The position numbers and the translations under genes are program-made. Shown here piece by piece: positions 9,369-16,340 of a DNA stretch of 64,000 nt. The notes under the pieces are model-generated. The model did not search any database, had not been told where the DNA came from, and saw nothing but the letters and a program-made list of their open reading frames with translations. Within the stretch, counting starts at the first letter, position 1. Every line of letters begins with the position of its first letter. The DNA lies in assembly GCA_937982565.1 (NCBI GenBank), contig CALJLN010000039.1, positions 62,001-126,000 of the forward strand. The letters run 5' to 3'. The DNA is from UBA2421 sp002343075 (GTDB lineage: Bacteria > Planctomycetota > Phycisphaerae > Tepidisphaerales > Tepidisphaeraceae).

Positions 9369-10172
9369 TCACCAAGCCGTCCACCCGCCGTCAACCACGA
9401 TCTGCTGCCCTGTGACGTACGAACTAGCATCACTCGCCAGGAACGCGGCGGCGCCTTTCACCTCCCATACGGCGCCGACGCGACCCATCGGTACGCGATG
9501 GTTGAGCCTTTCGACAAGTGCATCGTCGGCATTCGGGAAGGGGAAAGGCCCGGGACAAAGGCAGTTCACTCTCACTCGGTCTTTCGCCCAGTAGACCGCC
9601 AGGTGACGCGTGAGCTGCGCAATGGCCCCCTTCGCCGCGTGATAGGAAACGGGACTGGCGGCGGTGCCTTGATACACCTCGGGGTAAGACCCCACCAGGC
9701 TATACATTGAGCCTACATTGATGACGCTCCCCTCACCGGCCCGCTGCAATACGTGGGAATGGAACGCTCGCGCCAATGAGAACGCTGAAGTGACGTTTCC
9801 AAGGTCGCGGGCGAACTCCTCTGGCGTAACCGATGTCCAATCCGAAGTCGTGCGATCGTGTGCATTGTTTACGAGCACGCTCACCGGGCCAGCCAGTCTC
9901 GATGCGGCATCAATACACGATGCCGCGCTCTGCGGAATCGACTGATCATAGCCAAGGCCGGCGTGCCGGGCCGAACCACTGACAGGCAGGCCAGCGGCGG
10001 CGGCCGAGGCTTTGTTTGCGTCGCGACTGGTTATCACGACGGATGCACCAAGTTCGGCCAGCGCTTCGGCAATCGCGCTGCCAAGATAGCCCGCACCGCC
10101 GGTGACGATCGCGGTGCGGCCTGTGAGGTCGAACAACTGACGCGCGTGGTTGAGAGGCTCACCCATTTCCAT
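9369..10172 (-). CDS. Short-chain dehydrogenase/reductase
   Basis: 267 residues from the ATG at 10172 (MEMGEPLNHARQLFDL). The Rossmann nucleotide-binding motif is TGGAGYLGSAIAEAL near residue 20, the catalytic serine lies in INVGSMYSLVG, and the YxxxK pair is in SYHAAKGAIAQL. The C-terminus VTGQQIVVDGGWTAW is typical of classical SDRs. It probably oxidises or reduces a hydroxy/keto acid or sugar intermediate using NAD(P). It lies 26 bp downstream of the RraA gene and in the same unit as iclR (order iclR, rraA-like, SDR). It closely resembles the SDR at 23998, which has the same ...IDGGWTAW ending, so the two are probably paralogues serving related pathways. Confidence 0.9.
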   Translation of the reverse strand: MEMGEPLNHARQLFDLTGRTAIVTGGAGYLGSAIAEALAELGASVVITSRDANKASAAAAGLPVSGSARHAGLGYDQSIPQSAASCIDAASRLAGPVSVLVNNAHDRTTSDWTSVTPEEFARDLGNVTSAFSLARAFHSHVLQRAGEGSVINVGSMYSLVGSYPEVYQGTAASPVSYHAAKGAIAQLTRHLAVYWAKDRVRVNCLCPGPFPFPNADDALVERLNHRVPMGRVGAVWEVKGAAAFLASDASSYVTGQQIVVDGGWTAW

Positions 10173-10198
10173 CGCTCCAATTCCGCAGCCAGCATCGA

Positions 10199-10858
10199 TC
10201 AGAGCACGCCATACTTCGCATACGCCACGGCACTCTTCATTCCGCCTTTGATCGCGTCGCGTGTCACATTTTCGGCGTGCACCTTCTCCCACGCGCGCCG
10301 GATCACCTCGCGCTCCACCCGACGCGGAACGACCACCACGCCGTCGACATCCGCCACAATCAGATCATCCGGACACAACAGCACACCGCCGATCTCAACC
10401 GGAACATCAATATCCACGACGCGCTGCCGGTGAAGGCTATCGTACAGGCGCGTCCCCAGCGCCCAGACCGGAAACTGCATCGCCGTCATCTTTGCAACAT
10501 CGCGTACCGAGCCATCGACAATCGCGCCAATGCATCCCGAGTTCCGGGCGGCAGTCGAAAGTAGTTCGCCCCAGATGCCCGACCGGTCCGATCCCGCTGC
10601 AGCGGCGATCAGTACGTCATCGGGCTTGCACGAGTCGACCGCGCGCAGCTCAAGCTCATAGGGCCTGGGGTCTTCGTGGGCCATGTCGGCCCAGAGTGTC
10701 GTGCGACAGCGGCCGATCAAAAGCTCGCTTCCCGTCAACGGCCTCAGATCTGCGTGAGGGGACTGGTTTCGCAGGCCCATCGCATCCAACGCGTCGCAAA
10801 CGACCGCCGAATACAACTCCTTGCGCATCATGTCGAGCGTAATCTCATCTTGAGGCAT
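10199..10858 (-). CDS. RraA-family aldolase/decarboxylase-like protein
   Basis: 219 residues from the ATG at 10858 (MPQDEITLDMM). This start is preferred over in-frame ATGs at 10885 and 10876 because it begins right after the iclR stop and has GGAG about 6 bp upstream. The family covers 4-hydroxy-4-methyl-2-oxoglutarate and related aldolases, oxaloacetate decarboxylases and the RNase E inhibitor RraA. The active-site loop GAIVDGSVRDVAKM carries the Arg-Asp pair needed for catalysis, which favours an enzyme. GELLSTAARNSGC is the conserved substrate loop. It is encoded between iclR and an SDR, so a role in retro-aldol cleavage of a 4-hydroxy-2-oxo acid is likely. Confidence 0.82.
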   Translation of the reverse strand: MPQDEITLDMMRKELYSAVVCDALDAMGLRNQSPHADLRPLTGSELLIGRCRTTLWADMAHEDPRPYELELRAVDSCKPDDVLIAAAAGSDRSGIWGELLSTAARNSGCIGAIVDGSVRDVAKMTAMQFPVWALGTRLYDSLHRQRVVDIDVPVEIGGVLLCPDDLIVADVDGVVVVPRRVEREVIRRAWEKVHAENVTRDAIKGGMKSAVAYAKYGVL

Positions 10859-10859
10859 G

Positions 10860-11627
10860 CTAACTCCGGTTTTCATCGCGATCACTGAGCTGACTTACCT
10901 CAGCGGAAATCTGCCTGGCTGCGTGCCGAACACGACCAACCAACTTTTGTATCTTGGCGTCATCAAGCCGTGCCGACGCTGCGCTGATGCTTACTGCGGC
11001 AATCACGCGACCTTCCTGCAGCACCGGCGCGCTGAGACACGTCACACCCAGATCGGTCTGATCCTGCTCAACCGCATACCCAGCGCGGTGTACTTCCTCC
11101 AGAATCGCTGAGAGGGAGTCTGGATCAATGACCGTTCGCGGCGTGCGACGAGTTAACTCGCACGCAGCAAGTAAATCACGCCGCCGAGGTTGCGGCAGCG
11201 CGGCGGCGAGCACACGACCGAGCGCCGTACAATAGAAAGGGTCCGTCTCGCCGGGGTTGGCCGCACGGCGCAGCGCGTGCGAACTTTCCAGCACCGCGAG
11301 GTAGCAGACCCGGTCTCGCTTCAGAACGCCCAAGTTCACGGTCTCTCGAGAATCATTTCTCAGCGCTTGCAGTATCGGCGTCGCACATCGAACAAGCGAT
11401 CGCTCATCAACGCCGATCGCGAGGTGTCGCAACTTGTCCGTAAGCTGGTAAGAGCCGCGGGCAACACCGTCGACGTATCCGAGTCGTTTGAGCAGTTGCA
11501 GCAGTCGGTGCGTTGTTGGCCGGGAAATGCCGCACGATGCCGCCAAATCGGCAAGCCCCAGCGGCGCAGATTGCCCCGCGAGCGCCTCGATCAATGCCAT
11601 CGTTTTGACAACCGGACCAGATTCCAT
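10860..11627 (-). CDS. IclR-family transcriptional regulator
   Basis: 255 residues. An N-terminal winged HTH (about 5-65: ALIEALAGQSAPLGLADLAA, ISRPTTHRLLQLLKRLGYV) is followed by the IclR effector domain, including FYCTALGRVLAAALP and the GVTCLSAPVLQEGRVIAAVSIS segment. It probably senses a small organic acid from the surrounding catabolic genes. It is divergent from mlrC with only 36 bp between the start codons, and that gap holds a palindrome and both putative promoters. The following RraA-like and SDR genes are closely spaced, so the regulator appears to head its own catabolic operon. Confidence 0.92.
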   Translation of the reverse strand: MESGPVVKTMALIEALAGQSAPLGLADLAASCGISRPTTHRLLQLLKRLGYVDGVARGSYQLTDKLRHLAIGVDERSLVRCATPILQALRNDSRETVNLGVLKRDRVCYLAVLESSHALRRAANPGETDPFYCTALGRVLAAALPQPRRRDLLAACELTRRTPRTVIDPDSLSAILEEVHRAGYAVEQDQTDLGVTCLSAPVLQEGRVIAAVSISAASARLDDAKIQKLVGRVRHAARQISAEVSQLSDRDENRS

Positions 11628-11633
11628 TATTCT
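11605..11633 (+). promoter_or_regulatory. Putative promoter of the mlrC operon
   Basis: TTGACA (11605-11610), 17-bp spacer, TATTCT (11628-11633). The predicted start near 11640 gives a ~24-nt leader. The -35 box lies inside the iclR coding region. Confidence 0.6.
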
Positions 11634-11635
11634 GA

Positions 11636-11663
11636 ATTTAACTTTCTATCTTACAGAAATCAA
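11636..11663 (-). promoter_or_regulatory. Putative iclR promoter
   Basis: On the minus strand: TTGATT (11663-11658), 16-bp spacer, TTAAAT (11641-11636). The predicted start lies 0-3 nt before the iclR ATG (11627), so a leaderless transcript is likely. Match to consensus is moderate. Confidence 0.45.
11643..11659. promoter_or_regulatory. Palindromic operator, probable IclR site
   Basis: TTTCT-N7-AGAAA, a 17-bp inverted repeat of the size usual for IclR-family operators. It lies inside the spacer of the putative iclR promoter and just after the predicted mlrC transcription start, so one site could control both directions. Confidence 0.55.
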
Positions 11664-13139
11664 ATGCGCATCGGAATTGTCGCCATCCAGCATGAGTCCA
11701 ACACGTTTCTCGCAAAACGGACTTCGCTGCAGGATTTCCGGAACGATACATTCTCGTCGAATCGCGAAATTATTGAGCAATTTCGAGATGCACACCACGA
11801 GATCGGCGGATTCATTGAGTTTCTGGCCAGCCAGCGCATAGAGATTGCCCCGATCTTTGTCGCGAGGGCACTACCCAGCGGAATTCTGTCTGATGAAACA
11901 GCCGGTTTTCTCTGTCAAACGCTCTGGGATCAACTGGCAGCGCACGACTCCCTCGACGGCTTGCTCGTTGCTCCGCACGGGGCAGCCGTTGCCGAAAATC
12001 AGAGAGACTTTGATGGCTTTTGGCTCACCGAGCTACGCGCACGGTTCGGTACCAGCAGGCCCATCGTCTGCACGCTTGATCTGCACGCAAACGTCTCGAA
12101 ACGCATGGTTGACGCGTGCAACGCAACCCTTGCCTACAGAACCAACCCTCACCTCGATCAGCGGGCGATTGGCCTGCAGGCAGCGGAACTGATTGTGCGG
12201 ACCGTTCGCGGAGAGATCAGCCCCGTGCAAGCCGCAGCATTTCCCCCTCTCGCAATCAACATCGAGCGCCAGCTTACCGACGAGTCGCCCTCGCGCGAAC
12301 TGTTTGCACTGGCCGATGAGCAATTGAACGACGTTCAGACTCTATCCAACAGCGTTGCACTCGGTTTCCCTTACGCCGACACGCCCGAGATGGGGACCTG
12401 CACCATTGCGGTGACCAATGGAGACCCGGAATTGGCCTCTCGGCAAGCGAACGCACTCGCCGGATACATTTTGAGTCATCAAAATGACTATGTCGGCCGG
12501 CTCATAGCAGTGGCGCAAGCGATCGAGCAGCTGCGAACCTCCCCGCGGCCGGTATGCCTGCTCGATACCGGTGACAATGTGGGCGGCGGATCACCTGGCG
12601 ACGGGACAGTTCTCCTGCATGCGCTCATGGCCGCGCAATTGCATTCGGTGCTTGCGACCATATTCGATCCCGCCGCGGTCGCCGCTGCAGAGCGATGCGG
12701 CACCGGCAGAAGCCTCAGATTGGAGTTCGGAGGCAAGACCGACAAACTGCACGGCTCCCCGATTTCCGCTAGTTGCGTCGTCAGAAGCCTGCACGACGGG
12801 CGATGGCACGACTCGGAACCACGACACGGCGGGCATACATCTGGCAATATGGGGCGCTGCGCCGTCGTCGACCTCACGGCAGGGATGACTGTGCTGCTGA
12901 CGAGCAGACGCGTCGCGCCATTCAGTGTTCAGCCGCTGGTGGCGTGCGGCCTAGACCCCGCTGCCTTTGAGATTCACATTGCCAAAGGTGTGCATGCCCC
13001 GGTGGCGGCTTATCGCGCGTTTTGCCGGACATTCATCAGGGTCAACACGCCCGGCGTGACCGATGCCGACATGACCCGCTTACAATACCATCACCGGAGA
13101 AAGCCACTGTTTCCATTTGAGGCGATCGGAGCAACATGA
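11664..13139 (+). CDS. MlrC-like M81-family metallohydrolase
   Basis: 491 residues from the ATG at 11664 (MRIGIVAIQHESNTF); the frame is open far upstream but antisense to iclR. The family is named for MlrC, the last peptidase of microcystin breakdown; most members sit in catabolic clusters and their substrates are unknown. Visible motifs are the N-terminal HESNTF, LLVAPHGAAVAE, CTLDLHANVSKRM (probable metal ligands Asp and His), the GDNVGGGSPGDGT loop and KGVHAPVAAYR near the C-terminus. No signal peptide is present, so it acts in the cytoplasm. The ridA start overlaps its stop by 4 bp. It probably hydrolyses an amide or peptide-like compound that feeds this operon. Confidence 0.88.
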   Translation: MRIGIVAIQHESNTFLAKRTSLQDFRNDTFSSNREIIEQFRDAHHEIGGFIEFLASQRIEIAPIFVARALPSGILSDETAGFLCQTLWDQLAAHDSLDGLLVAPHGAAVAENQRDFDGFWLTELRARFGTSRPIVCTLDLHANVSKRMVDACNATLAYRTNPHLDQRAIGLQAAELIVRTVRGEISPVQAAAFPPLAINIERQLTDESPSRELFALADEQLNDVQTLSNSVALGFPYADTPEMGTCTIAVTNGDPELASRQANALAGYILSHQNDYVGRLIAVAQAIEQLRTSPRPVCLLDTGDNVGGGSPGDGTVLLHALMAAQLHSVLATIFDPAAVAAAERCGTGRSLRLEFGGKTDKLHGSPISASCVVRSLHDGRWHDSEPRHGGHTSGNMGRCAVVDLTAGMTVLLTSRRVAPFSVQPLVACGLDPAAFEIHIAKGVHAPVAAYRAFCRTFIRVNTPGVTDADMTRLQYHHRRKPLFPFEAIGAT

Positions 13140-13543
13140 GCAAGCGTCAAGACATCCAACATCTCGGCAGTGCCACGGCCTTACCTTTCTCACCGGCCGT
13201 TCGGGTGGGCAATCTGGTTTTCGTATCAGGGCAAGCTTCGGTAGATGCTGCGGGCGCAATCGTCCATGACACCTTTGAGAATGAAATGCGCCGCACGATG
13301 CTCAATCTCATCGCCGTGCTAAAGCTGGCGGGTGCAACCCTTGCAGATGTTGTGCAAGTACGAAGCTATGTTGACGATCCGGCGCACTTATCGGCGTACA
13401 ACCAGTTGTATCGCGAGTATTTCCCCGCTCCGCAGCCCGCGCGCACAACACTGCTCCGCTGTCTCGGCGGGGTGATTAAGTTCGAGATTGACGTGATTGC
13501 GGTCGTGGCACCCCCTCCAGACAATCATGGCACCAGCCATTGA
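13136..13543 (+). CDS. RidA-family enamine/imine deaminase
   Basis: 135 residues. The family hydrolyses reactive enamines and imines released by PLP enzymes. Key residues of active RidA are in place: the substrate-binding Arg in QPARTTLL and the Glu in IKFEIDVIAV; FVSGQASVD and VVQVRSYVDD are further family motifs. It is coupled to mlrC by an ATGA overlap. A threonine-synthase-like PLP lyase lies three genes downstream, so the natural reading is that RidA clears the enamine that this lyase would release. The C-terminal tail VAPPPDNHGTSH is unusual and probably disordered. Confidence 0.88.
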   Translation: MSKRQDIQHLGSATALPFSPAVRVGNLVFVSGQASVDAAGAIVHDTFENEMRRTMLNLIAVLKLAGATLADVVQVRSYVDDPAHLSAYNQLYREYFPAPQPARTTLLRCLGGVIKFEIDVIAVVAPPPDNHGTSH

Positions 13544-13582
13544 CGCCGCGCCGACACGGGCGCAACTCCAGCTGGATCACGA

Positions 13583-14524
13583 TTGAATCGACGCCGAATG
13601 AACGACAGAGTGAACATTCCGACTGTGAGCGTTGATGGCGCAACGAAAGGCCCAAAGTTGCTCCTGATGGCCGGCGTCCATGGCGATGAGTTTGAACCGA
13701 TGGCAGCCGTCCGCCGACTCGTTCGGCAGCTTGAGCCTGCAAGACTTTGCGGCACCGTCACTTGCGCGCCGTGCGTCAATGAATCGGCATTTCGCTGCAA
13801 CGCGAGGGTGGGCGAAGACGGCCTGGATCTGGCGCGGGTCTGCCCGGGTGCCGCTGACGGGTCGATCACCCTTCGAACAGCACACGCTGTGAGTGAACTG
13901 ATTCAAGCCCATGATTTTCTCATCGACCTCCATACCGGCGGAACATTTCTGACCCTTTTCCCACTTGCTGGGTACATGCTGCATCCCAACACGCAAGTTC
14001 TTCAAGCTCAGCGAGTTATGGCACGCGCGATGGGCCTGCCGCTCGTCTGGGGCACAACGCCGCAATTGCAAGGCAGGACCCTTTCCGTCGCGCGCGATGC
14101 CAACATCCCCGCCATCTACGCCGAGTTTGGCGGCGGCGGCGGGTTTGATGAAAATGCAGTCGATGCGTATGCAAGTGGCTGCATGAATGTGTTGTGCAAC
14201 TTGAGCATGTACGACCGTAAAGCTGTGCCAGGAGCATTGGCCGCACACACGCCGATCGTCATTGAAGACAATCGTGATGGTGCGGGCTTTCTACAGGTGC
14301 AGCATCCGGCGCCGGCCGATGGTTTCTTCGAACCTGCCTGCAAACCCGGCGACCGCGTGAAGGCCGGAGACCCGGTTGGGCAGATAGTCGATGCACTGGG
14401 AAACAGACTCACCAGCATCACCGCCAATGGCGATGGTCTGGTAGTCATGCTTCGCACGTGGCGACATGTGCGTGCTGGTGATGGGCTGATGGCGCTGGCA
14501 AGCGAAGGAGGCGAGCGATCATGA
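13583..14524 (+). CDS. Aspartoacylase/succinylglutamate desuccinylase-like deacylase
   Basis: 313 residues if translation starts at the TTG at 13583; an ATG at 13598 (MNDRVNIPTVSVDG) is a good alternative and perhaps more likely. The fold is a zinc carboxypeptidase type: GVHGDEFEPM gives the first His and Glu ligands and FLIDLHTGG the second His. The C-terminal beta-domain carries a biotinyl-like DRVKAGDPVGQIVDALG segment. Family members remove acyl groups from N-acyl amino acids (AspA, AstE, and DoeB/EutE of ectoine breakdown). It lies 39 bp after ridA and overlaps the next SDR by ATGA. The substrate is unknown; an N-acylated amino acid fits the operon. Confidence 0.85.
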   Translation: MNRRRMNDRVNIPTVSVDGATKGPKLLLMAGVHGDEFEPMAAVRRLVRQLEPARLCGTVTCAPCVNESAFRCNARVGEDGLDLARVCPGAADGSITLRTAHAVSELIQAHDFLIDLHTGGTFLTLFPLAGYMLHPNTQVLQAQRVMARAMGLPLVWGTTPQLQGRTLSVARDANIPAIYAEFGGGGGFDENAVDAYASGCMNVLCNLSMYDRKAVPGALAAHTPIVIEDNRDGAGFLQVQHPAPADGFFEPACKPGDRVKAGDPVGQIVDALGNRLTSITANGDGLVVMLRTWRHVRAGDGLMALASEGGERS

Positions 14525-15288
14525 GGCAGAAAACCGCAATCATCACCGGCGCGGCCGGCGGGCTGGGTGCTGCCGTAGCTGCACTGTTTCGGCGCAACGG
14601 TTATCAGCTCATTTTAACTGATGTGCTTCCCGGCACCGAAGAGGCCGGTGCCGTCTTTCTGCAAGGCGATCTGTCGGACCGGGCATTCCTTGAGTCTCTG
14701 GTGCCGACTGCGATTCGGCACTTTGGCACGATCGATTCGGTCGTGAACATTGCGGCGTGGCGCGAGCTAAAGACGATGCGCACCATCACCCCAGGTTCTT
14801 GGAGCAAGACGATCGAACTCTGCCTCACCGCCCCTGCTTTCCTCGCCCGTGCTGCGGCAAATGAGATGGAATCGCGGGGTGCCGGGGGAGTGATCGTAAA
14901 TGTCTCCAGCATCATGTCGCAGCGGGCATCGGGAATTGCTCCGGCGTATGTCGCGGCCAAGGCAGGGCTGGAGGCAGTTACCAGGGATCTGGCGGTGCTG
15001 TATGGCAGGTCGGGCATCCGCGTTGTTGGCATCGCGCCGGGCGCTTTTGAAGGGCCGACAGGGCAGGATTACGGCCCGAATGAGATTGATGTGCGCAACT
15101 TTTCAGAGCAAATGATCCCGCTCGGCCGCTGGGCCTCGCCGGAGGAGATTGCCGCTGCCATCGGCTGGGCTGCGAGCGACGAAGCGTCGTACGTCTCCGG
15201 CACCACGATCATCGTTGATGGCGGGTGGAGCAGTTGCTTCTACGCGCGTGATATCGCCGCGAAGGTGCTTCCCTCGGAGTTCAAATGA
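14521..15288 (+). CDS. Short-chain dehydrogenase/reductase
   Basis: 255 residues. The nucleotide motif is TGAAGGLGAAVAALF (residues 10-24), the catalytic Ser is in NVSSIMSQRASG, and the YxxxK motif is YVAAKAGLEAV. The C-terminus SYVSGTTIIVDGGWSSC is typical. It overlaps the deacylase stop and the PLP-lyase start by ATGA at both ends, so the three proteins are probably made in fixed proportion. It probably interconverts an alcohol and ketone in the same route; direction and cofactor are not visible beyond the Rossmann motif. Confidence 0.9.
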   Translation: MRQKTAIITGAAGGLGAAVAALFRRNGYQLILTDVLPGTEEAGAVFLQGDLSDRAFLESLVPTAIRHFGTIDSVVNIAAWRELKTMRTITPGSWSKTIELCLTAPAFLARAAANEMESRGAGGVIVNVSSIMSQRASGIAPAYVAAKAGLEAVTRDLAVLYGRSGIRVVGIAPGAFEGPTGQDYGPNEIDVRNFSEQMIPLGRWASPEEIAAAIGWAASDEASYVSGTTIIVDGGWSSCFYARDIAAKVLPSEFK

Positions 15289-16340
15289 GCATATGGAGCT
15301 TCGCCAAACAATTTGCGCCTGATGTGCCCGAATCCAGCCAACTCTCGCTGGGCGAAGGGTTTACGCCGATGGTCAGGTCGCGCAGAATTGGCCCGGCGAT
15401 GGGCGTCGAGCTTTTTTTCAAGCTGGAAACAGCCAATCCGACCGGATCGTACAAGGATCGTTTCGCCGCCGCTGCGATTGCCGACATGCTCCGACGGGGT
15501 TGTTCCCGGTGCGTGGCAACCTCGAGCGGTAACACCGGCGCGGCGCTCGCGGCGTACTGCGCAATCGCCAGCTTGCAATGCGAGATCGCCATAGTCGAGA
15601 CGGCACCTGCTGAGAAGCTCCAGCAGATGCTCGCGTACGGTGCGACCCTGATTCGCATCAAGGGCTTCGGCCTCGATCCAGACGTCACCCGCAAAACAAT
15701 GGCCGCAGTTGAAAGGCGTGCGAGCGCTCCGGGTGCCGCTTTGCAGATTAGCGCATTTTGCAAAAGCCCTGAAGGCATGGCGGGCGTGCAGACGATCGGT
15801 TACGAACTCTGCGAGCAACTTGACGGCAAGCCGGCACACATTTTCGTCCCGGCAGGGGGCGGCGGGTTGACCCTCGCCGTGGCCCGCGGCATTGCTGGCT
15901 CGGCGGCCTCGGTGCATTGTGTCCAACCGAGTGGCAATCCGACGATCGCCGGCCCGCTGCGACGAGGAGGAGATCGCGCAGAAGAAGTGCCCTGCTCAAC
16001 CCGAATCAGCGGATTACAGGTGGCGGCAGTGCTTGATGGGCATGACGTGATTGCCGCCTGCCGTGCTTCAGGAGGAACAGGTTTTCTTGTCGACGATGAC
16101 GCTGTTTACGGCATACAGGCCCGACTCGCCCGCGAAGAGGGAATTTTTGCAGAACCAGCTGGTGCCGTCGCGCTTGCAGCGGCGGTACAAGCTGTCACCT
16201 CGGGGGAACTGCCGCACGGCTGGCCGATCGTTTGCATCGTTACGGGGAGCGGTTTCAAAGACCAACCCTCTGTGGCACGAATGACCGCTACCCAGCAGGT
16301 ACCGCTGATCGAGCTTGACGCGTTTCAGTCACTGCCGTGA
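15285..16340 (+). CDS. Threonine-synthase-like PLP-dependent lyase
   Basis: 351 residues, tryptophan synthase-beta superfamily. The PLP lysine is K57 in NPTGSYKDRFA; the phosphate-binding loop is PAGGGGLTLA; SSGNTGAALAAY and VTGSGFKDQP match ThrC. True threonine synthase would sit with hom/thrB; here it closes a catabolic operon that contains RidA, so a beta- or gamma-elimination (ammonia-lyase/dehydratase) role is as likely. A hydroxy- or acyl-amino acid would be turned to an enamine, which RidA hydrolyses. The start overlaps the SDR stop (ATGA), and its 3' end overlaps that of the convergent sialidase-like gene by 12 bp. Confidence 0.85.
   Translation: MSIWSFAKQFAPDVPESSQLSLGEGFTPMVRSRRIGPAMGVELFFKLETANPTGSYKDRFAAAAIADMLRRGCSRCVATSSGNTGAALAAYCAIASLQCEIAIVETAPAEKLQQMLAYGATLIRIKGFGLDPDVTRKTMAAVERRASAPGAALQISAFCKSPEGMAGVQTIGYELCEQLDGKPAHIFVPAGGGGLTLAVARGIAGSAASVHCVQPSGNPTIAGPLRRGGDRAEEVPCSTRISGLQVAAVLDGHDVIAACRASGGTGFLVDDDAVYGIQARLAREEGIFAEPAGAVALAAAVQAVTSGELPHGWPIVCIVTGSGFKDQPSVARMTATQQVPLIELDAFQSLP

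Noticed and set aside
11190..11663. Long in-frame extension upstream of the MlrC-like gene
   Set aside because: It lies antisense to iclR and the family begins with MRIGIVAIQHESNTF at 11664.
15285..16340. Calling the PLP enzyme thrC
   Set aside because: Motifs fit, but the operon is catabolic and has no hom or thrB, so the symbol would overstate the function.
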